In this document: one piece after another, positions 1 through 8,742 of the stretch | How positions within the stretch are numbered: the stretch's first letter is position 1 | Layout of the letters: every line of letters begins with the position of its first letter | NCBI GenBank assembly: GCA_964596185.1 | Contig: CAZQUE010000007.1 | Coordinates: 43,086-107,085 of the forward strand | Source of the DNA: DYKG01 sp964596185 | GTDB taxonomy: Bacteria; Muiribacteriota; Ozemobacteria; Ozemobacterales; Ozemobacteraceae | Direction of reading: 5' to 3' | DNA length: 64,000 bases | Made by a program: the position numbers and the translations under genes | Notes under the pieces: generated by a model | What the model was told of the DNA's origin: nothing | What the model saw: only the letters and a program-made list of their open reading frames with translations | The model's database searches: none

Positions 1-795
1 CAGCGACAGTATCAACTGACGCAAATCGAGAAAGAGGCAAGAAATCAGGAATTGGCGATCGCCGGCGAAATTCAGCAAAACCTTTTGATCGGCATGGTTC
101 CCAAAGCTCTTCAAGGTCTGGAAGTCGCTGATCTAACCGTTCCTTCAAAGTATGTCGATGGTGATTTCATTGACTTTTTCAGTTTTTCAAACGAATGTTT
201 CGACCTTATAGTTGGTGACGTCATGGGCAAAGGCCTGCATGCAGCAATGGTAGGGGCCGGCGCAAGAAATCAGCTCGCAAGAGTTTTATGGCAAAAGGCT
301 TTGTCGCATGACTCTTCAGACAAACAACCCGAAGCAATAATGGAATCGTTCCGAACTCATATTGCTCCTGGCCTCGAACAGGTGCAGAAATTCATCACCA
401 TGATTTATGCACGCATTGACCGCAGCAAGAATATTATGAGCTTTGTTGATGCTGGCCACACGCCAATTTTGTGGTTCTCTTCGGAGCAACGAAAATGGTT
501 GTCGTTAAAAGGTGAAAATTCCCCGGTTGGATTGCCTGATTCACAAAGCTGCCGACAAATAGAAGTGAAATTTGCAACCGATGATATTTTTGTCTTCTAT
601 TCAGATGGCTTGTTGGACGGTCGCAACTCTCGAGGAGAGTATTTTGGCGATTGCATTCTGATGGAGTGCGTTGAAAATATGATCAATCTCTCAGCAAAAG
701 AACTTCTGCAAGCGCTCGACCGTGAATATCGCAAATTTACAGAAAACAAAGAGCTTGTCGACGATCTTACCCTTGTCGTAGTAAAAGCGATCTAA
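1..795 (+). CDS. SpoIIE-type PP2C serine/threonine phosphatase, 5' partial
   Basis: The frame is open to the left edge of the window, so this is the C-terminal part of a longer protein. The visible part begins in a Gln/Glu-rich helix leading into an A-x-x-IQQNLL motif, the usual linker ahead of SpoIIE/RsbU-type PP2C phosphatase domains in signalling proteins. The metal-binding elements are present: VDGDF, GDVMGKG, DAGH and the late SDGLLDGRN. Such proteins dephosphorylate anti-sigma-antagonist (STAS) proteins in partner-switching; the sensor domain would lie off the window. The stop is 18 bases before the convergent symporter gene. Family assignment is firm; the target is unknown. Confidence 0.9.
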   Translation, partial: QRQYQLTQIEKEARNQELAIAGEIQQNLLIGMVPKALQGLEVADLTVPSKYVDGDFIDFFSFSNECFDLIVGDVMGKGLHAAMVGAGARNQLARVLWQKALSHDSSDKQPEAIMESFRTHIAPGLEQVQKFITMIYARIDRSKNIMSFVDAGHTPILWFSSEQRKWLSLKGENSPVGLPDSQSCRQIEVKFATDDIFVFYSDGLLDGRNSRGEYFGDCILMECVENMINLSAKELLQALDREYRKFTENKELVDDLTLVVVKAI

Positions 796-812
796 CCGAG
801 CCAAGCCGTCTT

Positions 813-2081
813 TCAATCGGATTTTGCCGGGCTATGCACGTAATAAGCCTCCTGATCGAACTCTCCTTCTGACTTGGCAATCAGTAAAGTGCATACGGCA
901 TCGCCGGTTATGTTCACAACGGTCCTCGTCATATCGAGAATACGGTCGACGCCGATTATCAACGCAATACCTTCCACGGGCAGGTTTACCGATTCCAGAA
1001 CCATCGACAGGGTTATCATTCCAACGCCGGGAACTCCGGCCGTACCGATCGAAGCCATGGTCGCAGTCAAAATAACCGTCAAAAATGCTCCCAACGGCAA
1101 AGGAATTCCGTAAACGTTCGCGATGAAAACCACTGCGACTCCTTGCATTATCGCCGTCCCATCCATATTGATCGTTGCACCAAGAGGCAGAGTGAAAGAA
1201 GCCACACTTTCAGAAACTCCACAGCGTTCTTCAACTGTCTCAATCGTTACCGGCAAAGTGCCATTACTACTTGCCGTCGAAAAAGCGACACTCATTGCCG
1301 GAACGAAATTGCGGATGAATTGCCATGGACTGAGTTTTCCTAAAACCCGCAAAGCACCAAGATAAACGAAAACCATGTGTAACAACAGAGCAAAAAGGAC
1401 GGTGAAGGTATACTTCAAAAGCGGCAACATTGCATCCATACCCACCGAAGCAAATGTCTGGGCAATCAAAGCGAAAACGCCATAGGGAGCAAGGTGCATC
1501 AGCAGCATTATCATCTTCATAATAACCGAATTTGCAGAATGAAAAAGTTCGATAACCGGCCGGGCGCTGGCACCGACCAGAGTTGCGCTGATTCCGGTCA
1601 GCAAGGCCAGAAAGATTATCTGCAACATATTTCCCTCAGCCATCGCCGCGATCGGATTGGTTGGAATAATGTTTTTCAAAATTTTGACCAGAGGTTGCTT
1701 TTCCCCAATGCTCGCCTCATGCTTGCTTAATTCGGCCAAACTGAGCCCAGTGCCTGGCTGAACCAGACTTGAAACAAGAAGAGCGAGGCTTATGGCAATT
1801 GCAGTGGTAACCAGATAAAAAGCCATCGTCTTTACGCCTATTCTTCCCAGACGGGTTACATCCCCCAGATTGGTTACCCCACAAATAAGAGAAACAAAAA
1901 CCATGGGTACAACAAGCATGCGGATAGAATTTATGAAGATTCCGCCGACCAAATCAAGTATTCCTGCAATCCAGATATCTTTTATGCTGCCCTTGCCGAG
2001 CAAGGTGAGCCCAAGCCCGAAAATCGCTCCCAGAATCAGGCCAACAAGTATTCTTTTAGTAAGCGACAGTCTGTTTTCCAT
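813..2081 (-). CDS. Dicarboxylate/amino acid:cation (Na+ or H+) symporter, DAACS family
   Basis: A polytopic protein of about 422 residues of the GltP/DctA/GltPh family, which takes up C4-dicarboxylates or acidic amino acids with sodium or protons across the inner membrane. Visible family marks are the serine-rich hairpin (STASSNGTLP), the cation-binding NMDGT motif and a C-terminal helix with VNITGD. The frame could extend 16 codons upstream to 2129, but the ATG at 2079-2081 is preferred because AGGG lies about six bases ahead and family similarity begins there (ENRLSLTKRI). Substrate cannot be decided from sequence alone. It stands alone, convergent with the phosphatase and divergent from the next exported protein. 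Confidence 0.9.
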   Translation of the reverse strand: MENRLSLTKRILVGLILGAIFGLGLTLLGKGSIKDIWIAGILDLVGGIFINSIRMLVVPMVFVSLICGVTNLGDVTRLGRIGVKTMAFYLVTTAIAISLALLVSSLVQPGTGLSLAELSKHEASIGEKQPLVKILKNIIPTNPIAAMAEGNMLQIIFLALLTGISATLVGASARPVIELFHSANSVIMKMIMLLMHLAPYGVFALIAQTFASVGMDAMLPLLKYTFTVLFALLLHMVFVYLGALRVLGKLSPWQFIRNFVPAMSVAFSTASSNGTLPVTIETVEERCGVSESVASFTLPLGATINMDGTAIMQGVAVVFIANVYGIPLPLGAFLTVILTATMASIGTAGVPGVGMITLSMVLESVNLPVEGIALIIGVDRILDMTRTVVNITGDAVCTLLIAKSEGEFDQEAYYVHSPAKSD

Positions 2082-2220
2082 ATTATCCCTGCTGATAGAA
2101 TTTTTTCGAAACTCTAACATTTTTACCAAAGTATGTCTGTAGATTTTCTGATAAAATGAGGTAGGGATTTCTTTAAAAGCAACTTAGAATGCGAAATTCT
2201 TTGCCTGTGGAGGGAAAAAA

Positions 2221-3039
2221 ATGCAGAAAAAATTCTGGCTGACCTTGCTTTGCCTTTTAGTTCTTTTTTTACTGCCTTGTGAAGAGGCATATTCTCAAGC
2301 CCGAATTGCTCCATGCGAGGACTGCGACGATTGTGAAAAATTAACACCGAGAAAAAATTCTTCAATACGCCCCGAAGGCTACAACTGCTGGGACAGAAGG
2401 CCGAGCGAGCCAGAACCTGCACAAATGACCGAGCTGAAGGCTGAGCAAATACCACAGGAATATGACTCTATTATCGATCTTGTCGATAATTGTTTTGGCA
2501 CTCGCTATCCGGCGGCTATTTCCCTGGTAAATTCTTCTGGCCAGGGACATGCTTTACTGAAACTGGTTCTCGATGCAAAAAACACAGAATTTACCAGAGC
2601 CCGGATCGAAATACATTTCGCAGAAAAGGTCGAAGGCCATGTGCTTAACATTGGTGATTCGATCACAAATAATGGCTTTGGCGGCGATAGTGCAACCCAG
2701 AGTCGTGATAGTGAAGCGCAGGTTGTCAACGGCGATTTAACAGTTTTCGGCGATGATACCGTATCTCCTGAAAAAGAAAAGGTCCTCGTTTCAGTCAAAG
2801 AATTTGTGCGACCCGGTTCGAAAGTGACTTTCGAGATAGCTGATAATTATTTTTCATGGCATAACAATGACGGCGCAAGTGGGTCGATAAACTCCCCCCA
2901 TATTTTTTGCCTTTCGGGGCAGGAAGACAAGGAAGGGAAAGTGAATTACGACATTTTTATCGGCTTGAACCAGGTCGTCGACGGCAACTATCGCGGCGGT
3001 AAAGGCGTTGCAAAAGTTTTAATCAAACTTTTCCACTAA
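2221..3039 (+). CDS. Exported protein of unknown family
   Basis: A 272-residue protein with a clear Sec signal peptide (MQKKF, hydrophobic stretch, cleavage near EAYSQA). Directly after it is a Cys-rich patch with a CEDCDDC arrangement, then a 200-residue region of alternating strands that looks like a beta sandwich and ends in an Asp/Gly/Asn-rich loop (HNNDGASGS). A good GGAGGG ribosome site precedes the ATG. I recognise no family. The mature part is expected in the periplasm or outside. It is monocistronic, facing a small membrane protein gene across 18 bases. Confidence 0.7.
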   Translation: MQKKFWLTLLCLLVLFLLPCEEAYSQARIAPCEDCDDCEKLTPRKNSSIRPEGYNCWDRRPSEPEPAQMTELKAEQIPQEYDSIIDLVDNCFGTRYPAAISLVNSSGQGHALLKLVLDAKNTEFTRARIEIHFAEKVEGHVLNIGDSITNNGFGGDSATQSRDSEAQVVNGDLTVFGDDTVSPEKEKVLVSVKEFVRPGSKVTFEIADNYFSWHNNDGASGSINSPHIFCLSGQEDKEGKVNYDIFIGLNQVVDGNYRGGKGVAKVLIKLFH

Positions 3040-3057
3040 AAGCCCAAAAGGCGGTTT

Positions 3058-3777
3058 TTATTTAAAAATAGATTTGATTATTAACAAAATCTGTTCGCTG
3101 TTAAGATTTATTGTCGCAACTAAGGCAATAAAGCCAAAGACCCCGACGATTACAAATGCCGTTTCTTTCAATGAATCAAGCCAGGAACACTGGTGATGTC
3201 TAAAGCTGTATTTTGAACCCGACCGACATTCTGAAGCAAATGTTTGTGGCGGGTTTTCAACATATTGAGCGCCTGTAAGTTCAGCAATTCGATTAGCCAG
3301 CTCCCTTTGCTTCCCAATTGCTTCTCTTTCGGGATCGCTCAACGGAAAAACCTTGCCATCGCCATTAACATAAACTGTCTGATAAGAATACCATTGATCA
3401 TGCTTGTTTTTATGGTAGCTGCCGCTGACAGTTACGGCATTGATATCGTCGAATCTGGCGGCCACAGTTATCTTCCGCAAAAAAAAGAATTTAAAATGGT
3501 AAAGAAGCTCGCGACGATCCATGTCGAGAATATAAAAATTGTCGGTGTTGAAATAAAGACTGCCGAAGAATACCAGGGATACAATGCCAAGATAGACCAT
3601 TACCATAACCTTGGCGGTCCAGCCATCTTCCGAATATCCAATAAAACCGATCAGCAACAAAAATAGACTGCAGAAACTCAACCACATGAAGACAGTCTCT
3701 AGAGGCGTCTTAAGTTCCAGTTTTATCCTTGAGGAAACATCCCTATTTTCTTGCCTGGCATTTTCATCGATCTGCAT
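3058..3777 (-). CDS. Membrane protein with PH-like core, unknown function
   Basis: A 239-residue protein with two hydrophobic segments near residues 29-72, a middle soluble region and a C-terminal hydrophobic helix (FVIVGVFGFIALVATINL). The soluble part (LDMDRRELLYHFKFFFLRK, then VTVSGSYHKNK and a strand-rich stretch) resembles the bacterial PH-like domains of YdbS/YcxB-type membrane proteins, in which the first strand follows a TM pair. That resemblance is my inference from the pattern, not a firm hit. No operon partners. Confidence 0.55.
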   Translation of the reverse strand: MQIDENARQENRDVSSRIKLELKTPLETVFMWLSFCSLFLLLIGFIGYSEDGWTAKVMVMVYLGIVSLVFFGSLYFNTDNFYILDMDRRELLYHFKFFFLRKITVAARFDDINAVTVSGSYHKNKHDQWYSYQTVYVNGDGKVFPLSDPEREAIGKQRELANRIAELTGAQYVENPPQTFASECRSGSKYSFRHHQCSWLDSLKETAFVIVGVFGFIALVATINLNSEQILLIIKSIFK

Positions 3778-3963
3778 GTTTTTCTACCCCGTTGAAAGCC
3801 TTTTTTCAAATTATACAACTGCCGAACATTCACGGAAACAGTTTAATTTTATCGTTTAGCAATATAGGAAATTTTCTTCGAATTCGGGCAAAATCATGCA
3901 GCCAGATTGACTTTAAAATTTGTACCTGTTAATTTTTCGCTTAACGATAAGGATTGATTGAAA

Positions 3964-4653
3964 ATGCAACTGATAACTTTTGCCGGCCCCCCATCATCTG
4001 GTAAGACCTCGGTAATTATCCAGGCAATCGCCGCCTTGAATATCGACATTGCCGATGTCGGCGTCGTAAAATTTGATTGTCTAACCTCTTTCGACAACCT
4101 TAGATACGAAGAAAAAGGAATTGCCAATGTTACCGGTTTTTCTGGCAAATTGTGTCCAGATCATTTTTTTGTCAGCAATATTGAAGCAGCGGTCGAATGG
4201 GGTATACGCTCCGGATTCAAAATGCTCATTTCAGAAAGTGCCGGATTATGCAACCGCTGTTCGCCTTATATTAAGGGCATTCTCTCTGTTTGCGTAATCG
4301 ACAACCTTGCCGGCATCAATACTCCCAGAAAAATTGGCCCAATGCTCAAAATGGCCGACATTGTTGTGGTAACCAAAGGAGATATTGTATCCCAGGCGGA
4401 GAGAGAGGTTTTCGCCTTCAATATCAAACAGGTCAATACCCAGGCCAGAATTTTCTCCGTAAATGGAATTACCGGACAAGGCGCGTCATTACTTGCCCGA
4501 TATCTCGCAACCGCCAAAGACATTTCCAGTCTTCACGAAATGAAGCTGCGATTCACCACTCCGGCAGCGGTCTGTTCCTATTGCACCGGCGAAATGAGAA
4601 TAGGCGCCGAGTATCAAATGGGAACCATGAAAAAAATGGAGTTCAAAAGCTAA
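3964..4653 (+). CDS. P-loop GTPase of the CobW/HypB/UreG class with two CxxC pairs
   Basis: About 230 residues. The Walker A loop (GPPSSGKTS, residues 8-16) sits at the very N-terminus, an acidic Walker-B-like ESAG lies at 91-94 and TKGD at 137-140 matches the guanine-specificity NKxD position. Two CxxC pairs (C96/C99 in GLCNRCSP and C204/C207 in CSYC) suggest metal binding, as in nickel and cobalt delivery GTPases. The ATG at 3964 was chosen over the in-frame TTG at 3958; AGGA lies about ten bases upstream. The stop overlaps the next start by one base (TAATG), so it is translationally coupled with the ABC ATPase. Which metal or client is served is unknown. Confidence 0.75.
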   Translation: MQLITFAGPPSSGKTSVIIQAIAALNIDIADVGVVKFDCLTSFDNLRYEEKGIANVTGFSGKLCPDHFFVSNIEAAVEWGIRSGFKMLISESAGLCNRCSPYIKGILSVCVIDNLAGINTPRKIGPMLKMADIVVVTKGDIVSQAEREVFAFNIKQVNTQARIFSVNGITGQGASLLARYLATAKDISSLHEMKLRFTTPAAVCSYCTGEMRIGAEYQMGTMKKMEFKS

Positions 4654-5687
4654 TGAATCAGCCAAATTTTCTGGAAATGGCGATTTCGCAACCTTTAAAA
4701 CAAATATTTGATGAATACCCTTTTTGCAGAGACTTTTTTCATAACCTGCGCATCGATAATATCGACGATAGTCTGACGCTAGTTCGTGCCCTTGAAAAAA
4801 CAGACCGGGAAACCATGGAAGACTTCGGTCTCGATAAAGATATGGTTTTACGTGAATTTTGCCTTTTTCTAGAAACCTTTGCCCGAGAAGGTTCAACCGG
4901 ATCAGAAATTGCATCGCTTACTGTTATCGGTGGCAAAAACAAAAATGGCGAGCCAGAAATTGCCGAATGGTCCGCTTCGATTGGAGAAACTATCAGCATC
5001 GTCGGACCAACGGGCTCAGGTAAAAGCAGATTGCTGGCCGACATTGAATGTCTGGCCGATGTTGATACGCCAACCGGACGACGAGTACTCATCGATGGCA
5101 AAAGCATTTCAGAGCAGCAACGCTTTGACATGGAAGGAAAACTGGTCGCCCAGCTTTCCCAAAACATGAATTTTGTAATGGATCTTACCGTCAAAGAGTT
5201 TCTCGAAATGCATGCTGGAAGTCGTTTTATAGCTGACACGGAAGCTGTTGTCAACCGGTGTTTTACTTGTGCCAACAGTATGGCAGGTGAAAAGTTTGAG
5301 CTCAACACGAAATTGACTCAGCTCAGCGGCGGTCAGTCAAGAGCGCTAATGATTGCTGACACCGCTTTCATGAGCGCTTCGCCCATCGTATTGATCGATG
5401 AAATCGAAAATGCTGGCATAGACCGGCGTCAGGCCATTGAAATATTGGCCCGGAAAGAAAAAATAGTATTCATTTCTACCCATGATCCGCTTCTGGCATT
5501 GAGTGCCGACAAACGTATAGTCATCAAAAATGGTGGGATCAGCCAGATTATTGTAACCTCTACAGGTGAAAAAAATTGTCTCGACAGGATTCAGCAGCTT
5601 GACTCGACCTTTTCGCGGCTGCGTAAAGCTTTGAGGCAAGGCCAACAAATTGACATGAGCATCTTTCAAATTAAAGGAAAACCTTGA
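4653..5687 (+). CDS. Soluble ABC-type ATPase with DUF1858-like N-terminal domain
   Basis: 344 residues. The first 75 residues (pattern: EYPFCRDFF, then helices ending in LREFCLFLE) resemble the small DUF1858/DUF542-type helical domain found on redox and Fe-S proteins. The rest is one complete ABC ATPase: Walker A GPTGSGKS (118-125), signature LSGGQSR (about 224), Walker B IVLIDEIE (about 245) and switch histidine STHD (about 275). No membrane domain or permease gene is adjacent, so a non-transport role is likely. The frame is open far upstream inside the GTPase gene; the start at 4653 is chosen because it gives the TAATG coupling. Its TGA overlaps the next possible start. Confidence 0.8.
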   Translation: MNQPNFLEMAISQPLKQIFDEYPFCRDFFHNLRIDNIDDSLTLVRALEKTDRETMEDFGLDKDMVLREFCLFLETFAREGSTGSEIASLTVIGGKNKNGEPEIAEWSASIGETISIVGPTGSGKSRLLADIECLADVDTPTGRRVLIDGKSISEQQRFDMEGKLVAQLSQNMNFVMDLTVKEFLEMHAGSRFIADTEAVVNRCFTCANSMAGEKFELNTKLTQLSGGQSRALMIADTAFMSASPIVLIDEIENAGIDRRQAIEILARKEKIVFISTHDPLLALSADKRIVIKNGGISQIIVTSTGEKNCLDRIQQLDSTFSRLRKALRQGQQIDMSIFQIKGKP

Positions 5688-6460
5688 GTATGTGGGAAAT
5701 CTATGACCGACTTATCGATGAAATTCCGGCAGATTGGACAGTTGACGAGGTAATCAAAGGAACCCATTATTCCTGTGTTCGCAGTCAAAATGGCCTTGGC
5801 ATTGCCGAACATCGTATTTATGATTTCCGCAAACCGGTTTTGGCTGAATACCCGGCCGGCATGAAGCTAAAAGAACTTGCCAGATGCATAAAGGCCTGGA
5901 ATTTTTACGAAGCATCTATCGGTCTGGCTGCAATTAATGCTTACTTTAATAACATTGAAGTTGCCCGCAAAAACGGCGTTCAGATTCACGACTCACTGCA
6001 TGTAGAAGACCGGGTCTACGACCCATTCATCATGGGCCAACACGAAGTTCGCGGAAAAAAAGTCACTGTTATTGGTCATTTCCCATATATTCAAACCTTG
6101 CTCGAACCTATCTGTGAAATGAGTATAGTCAGCGGAGAAATTCCTCAAGAAGGCGATTTTCCAGTTTCTGCAACCGATTTTCTTCTGCCAGAAAGTGATC
6201 TTGTCTACATTGGCAGCTCAAGTCTCATCGAAAAAACATTACCCAGATACCTGCAATTATCGAAAAAAGCGTTAAAGCGAACAATTGTCGGGCCTTCAAC
6301 CACCCTCGCTCCCACTCTTTTCGACTATGGCGTCGATGACCTTTCCGGTTTCGTTGTCAAAGATTGTGAAAGGGCATTGCGCATAATCAAAGGCAGCGAA
6401 AACGGCAAGATTTTTTCTACCGGGCAAAAAGTAGCATTCAAAAAAACGCTTAAAGCATAA
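5684..6460 (+). CDS. DUF364 (PF04016) protein, putative metal-chelation enzyme
   Basis: About 258 residues. The layout matches the DUF364/DUF4213 family: an N-terminal enolase-N-like region (here with the family-like GLAAINAYFN) and a C-terminal Rossmann-like half (KKVTVIGHFPYI, then YIGSSSLIEKTLPRYL and VGPSTTLAPTLFDYGVDD). The structure of a Desulfitobacterium member was published with a suggested heavy-metal-chelation role; the reaction is not established. Start: TTG at 5684 overlaps the ATPase stop and has AAGGA five bases ahead; ATG at 5690 is the alternative. It ends in the stem of a terminator, closing the three-gene operon. Confidence 0.8.
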   Translation: MSMWEIYDRLIDEIPADWTVDEVIKGTHYSCVRSQNGLGIAEHRIYDFRKPVLAEYPAGMKLKELARCIKAWNFYEASIGLAAINAYFNNIEVARKNGVQIHDSLHVEDRVYDPFIMGQHEVRGKKVTVIGHFPYIQTLLEPICEMSIVSGEIPQEGDFPVSATDFLLPESDLVYIGSSSLIEKTLPRYLQLSKKALKRTIVGPSTTLAPTLFDYGVDDLSGFVVKDCERALRIIKGSENGKIFSTGQKVAFKKTLKA

Positions 6461-6482
6461 ATTTTTGCCTTAAGCGTTTTTC
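6443..6482 (+). terminator. Rho-independent terminator of the GTPase/ABC/DUF364 operon
   Basis: Inverted repeat of the type AAAACGCTTAA-A-GC / GC-C-TTAAGCGTTTT (6443-6456 and 6467-6480) with a U-rich tail. The 5' arm overlaps the DUF364 stop codon. Confidence 0.75.
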
Positions 6483-6502
6483 TGACCCAATATTTTGTTT
6501 AA

Positions 6503-6527
6503 GCAGGTAATTGCAACAATTACCTGC
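6503..6527 (-). terminator. Perfect 11-bp hairpin downstream of the TerB gene
   Basis: Arms 6503-6513 and 6517-6527 (GCAGGTAATTG and its complement) with a 3-base loop. It lies 13 bases beyond the stop of the leftward TerB gene and is followed on that strand by a weakly T-rich stretch, so it is a plausible terminator or RNA-stabilising hairpin. Confidence 0.5.
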
Positions 6528-6539
6528 CTGGTGATTTGA

Positions 6540-8606
6540 TCAGCTCTGATTTTTCTGACGACGCAACAGCTCTTGTGCTTCCTGGAACATTAGCTTCCTT
6601 TCCTGCTTGATAAGCTGATCGATATCGTATGCCGCCAAACCGATCTTGATACCGATTTTCTTGAGCATTTCAGACTCCTTAGGACTGACATTACCATCGG
6701 CCATGGCAATCCTTGCCAGTTGCCTGAGCAAACCCTGATCAGGTTCGCTTAGACTCATTTCTATCGCATATTGTACCGCATCAGGAGCTCTTTTCAATTC
6801 ATCGACAATTGGCTGCAACTTGCTGCTATTTAAATCTGCCCGCTGGGCAAGATTTTTTATTATTTCAAGCTCTTTGGCATCGATATTGCCATCGGCCATC
6901 ATCATCGCAATAGTGTAACGCATTAGTTCGACACCCGAGATTACTGTTTCAATATCAGTTGAACTTGCCTTTGCCGGAGCCGATGAAGGAATTGCCCCAA
7001 CAGGAGCAGGGCTTTCTTTGCGTGTGTTTTTAGCTCTGATAAGCATTCCGGCCACTCGATCGTCAGTTCGATCGCAAACAGCCTCAAGAACCCACTCGAT
7101 CTTGCCATCGTTCATTACCGCGCCACAATATTGACATTCGTTTTCAGTTCCCGTCTGCTCAGGAGCACCGCATGATGGGCAGTGCGCACTAGCCAGGGCC
7201 GATTCAAGTTTTGTCTGGGCGCCATGCTTTCTTACAAGAATGAAAACGTTCTTTTGATTGATTGGCCCACCCGAGGATGGTTGAATTTTTCCGGCTATCT
7301 GAGTCGAAGGAATCCCGCTCCAAACGATCTCGACCATTGCTCGATCCTTATCTTCGCCAGTTTCTATCCCAAGAAGATTTATAATGCCAACGGCACAGGA
7401 TGTGTAAAAACGACGCGCACCTGATTTATCAGCTTTTAACCAGTTGCCTTCATTTGCCGAAAATTCATCAAGAGCAACTTTACGCAGAAAGTCAATCTTA
7501 CCGGTCCTTTCGGTCTCGATCTTTCGCCAGAAAATAACTGAAGCACGCTCCTTGAGGTGCTGCATATTGAAGCCGGGGTCGGCACTGACCAGCTCGTCCA
7601 TGCCTGGAACCTGTGGCTGTGGGCGAACACCCCATTCGCAAGCCTGGGTAATGCTTACCAGAACCCAGTCATACTCACCAGAGCGCAATAGAGCATTACA
7701 AACATCGCATTTTGACAAACGACCAATTTTAATTGGGTTACCACAGTTAGGACATTGCCCTTCGAGCAAACCACCCTTGTTGCCAGTCTTTGCGCCCGGT
7801 TTTCTCATGAACGACCAGACCTCGGAAAATGGCTCAGGAGAACGGCTTCCCTCGACAAGTTTTCCTGTTTTCTCATCTTTGCGATAGTTTACTGCGCTTG
7901 CATCGATGCGCAAATGAATTACATCGAAGTTTTTATCTGTTTGAAATCCAACTGCGTAGGCATTGCGAACATTCAAGCCTTCCATGTGGTCAATCAATCC
8001 AGCTTCACGCAATTCTGAAAGTTGAATATTGAATTGCTCATAGATTCCGTCTGACAAAAACGCCTCAGCTTTTGCCAAATCTCGTGCAGACCAGGCCTGT
8101 TGAATAATCGCAAAGGCCTTTTTCGCCCGTTCCGAAAAAACTCTTTCATTAAAATTTGGATCTCTGGCTTTTAAAGCATCGAGAGAAACTGCTTTCATTC
8201 TTGACGGCTGAATCTGACTGGCTTCTCTGATGGTTGTAAGCATCCCACCATCGCCAGACAAAAACATTTTGAGTATGCTTGGAACATTGTCGGAATTGGC
8301 AATCCAAAGTTTTAAAGCCGCAATTACAATGAATACAACGAAGAAAAACAAAATGACAGCTGGATCAGCAGGAGCACCACCACCGCTACTACTACCCCTA
8401 CTTCGGGAAGAACCTCCCCAGCTGCTGCTACCACTGCTTCTATAGCCGAAACTTGAACTCGAGCCGGATCTGCTGCCGCTGGAGTATCGATTGCCGCCCC
8501 CGGCGCGTGCGTCCGCCTCTTCACAGACAATAACTACCAGGAAAAATACCAGCAAAAGCAAAATAGAACCCGCTAGTATTTTTGTCAGATGCGAATTGTA
8601 TTTCAT
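6540..8606 (-). CDS. Membrane-anchored Tim44-like protein with two zinc ribbons and a C-terminal TerB domain
   Basis: 688 residues. Order: N-terminal hydrophobic segment (residues 9-30), a Ser/Gly/Arg low-complexity stretch (about 38-75), a second membrane helix (about 83-103), a Tim44-like region (AWSARDLAKAEAFLSDGIYEQF, about 170-260), a zinc ribbon with CPNC...CDVC (about 290-305), a second Tim44-like segment, a second ribbon CPSC...CQYC (about 478-495), and a TerB-like helical domain (about 560-670) with two DGN acidic loops. Tim44-like proteins act in membrane-associated protein handling; TerB is linked to tellurite and stress complexes. Strong GAGGAG ribosome site. Function is unknown. 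Confidence 0.75.
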   Translation of the reverse strand: MKYNSHLTKILAGSILLLLVFFLVVIVCEEADARAGGGNRYSSGSRSGSSSSFGYRSSGSSSWGGSSRSRGSSSGGGAPADPAVILFFFVVFIVIAALKLWIANSDNVPSILKMFLSGDGGMLTTIREASQIQPSRMKAVSLDALKARDPNFNERVFSERAKKAFAIIQQAWSARDLAKAEAFLSDGIYEQFNIQLSELREAGLIDHMEGLNVRNAYAVGFQTDKNFDVIHLRIDASAVNYRKDEKTGKLVEGSRSPEPFSEVWSFMRKPGAKTGNKGGLLEGQCPNCGNPIKIGRLSKCDVCNALLRSGEYDWVLVSITQACEWGVRPQPQVPGMDELVSADPGFNMQHLKERASVIFWRKIETERTGKIDFLRKVALDEFSANEGNWLKADKSGARRFYTSCAVGIINLLGIETGEDKDRAMVEIVWSGIPSTQIAGKIQPSSGGPINQKNVFILVRKHGAQTKLESALASAHCPSCGAPEQTGTENECQYCGAVMNDGKIEWVLEAVCDRTDDRVAGMLIRAKNTRKESPAPVGAIPSSAPAKASSTDIETVISGVELMRYTIAMMMADGNIDAKELEIIKNLAQRADLNSSKLQPIVDELKRAPDAVQYAIEMSLSEPDQGLLRQLARIAMADGNVSPKESEMLKKIGIKIGLAAYDIDQLIKQERKLMFQEAQELLRRQKNQS

Positions 8607-8650
8607 TCTATCATCTCCTCAAAGATCAATTTCCCTTGGAATCACTACTT

Positions 8651-8679
8651 AGCATACTCTGAAAAAAATAGTAATTCAA
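8651..8679 (-). promoter_or_regulatory. Sigma-70-type promoter for the Tim44/TerB gene
   Basis: On the minus strand TTGAAT and TATGCT are separated by 17 bases, about 45 bases before the start codon and just past the upstream gene's terminator. Confidence 0.55.
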
Positions 8680-8686
8680 ATAGAAC

Positions 8687-8731
8687 AAAAAAACCGGGGA
8701 ACTATCGACTCTGCGACAGTTCCCCGGTTTT
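8687..8731 (-). terminator. Strong Rho-independent terminator after the phasin-like gene
   Basis: GC-rich stem built on ACCGGGGAACT and its complement, followed on the minus strand by seven T residues. It ends 12 bases after the phasin-like stop. Confidence 0.85.
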
Positions 8732-8742
8732 CTGGAATGTTA

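Noticed and set aside
3036..3066. Weak hairpin between the exported protein and the PH-like membrane protein
   Set aside because: Only a three- to four-base GC stem; not convincing as a terminator though T-rich tails flank it.
4290..4652. Long 5' extension of the ABC ATPase frame into the GTPase gene
   Set aside because: The GTPase frame there has clear motifs, and the TAATG junction at 4653 with the next start fits coupled translation; the extension has Arg/Gln-rich noise composition.
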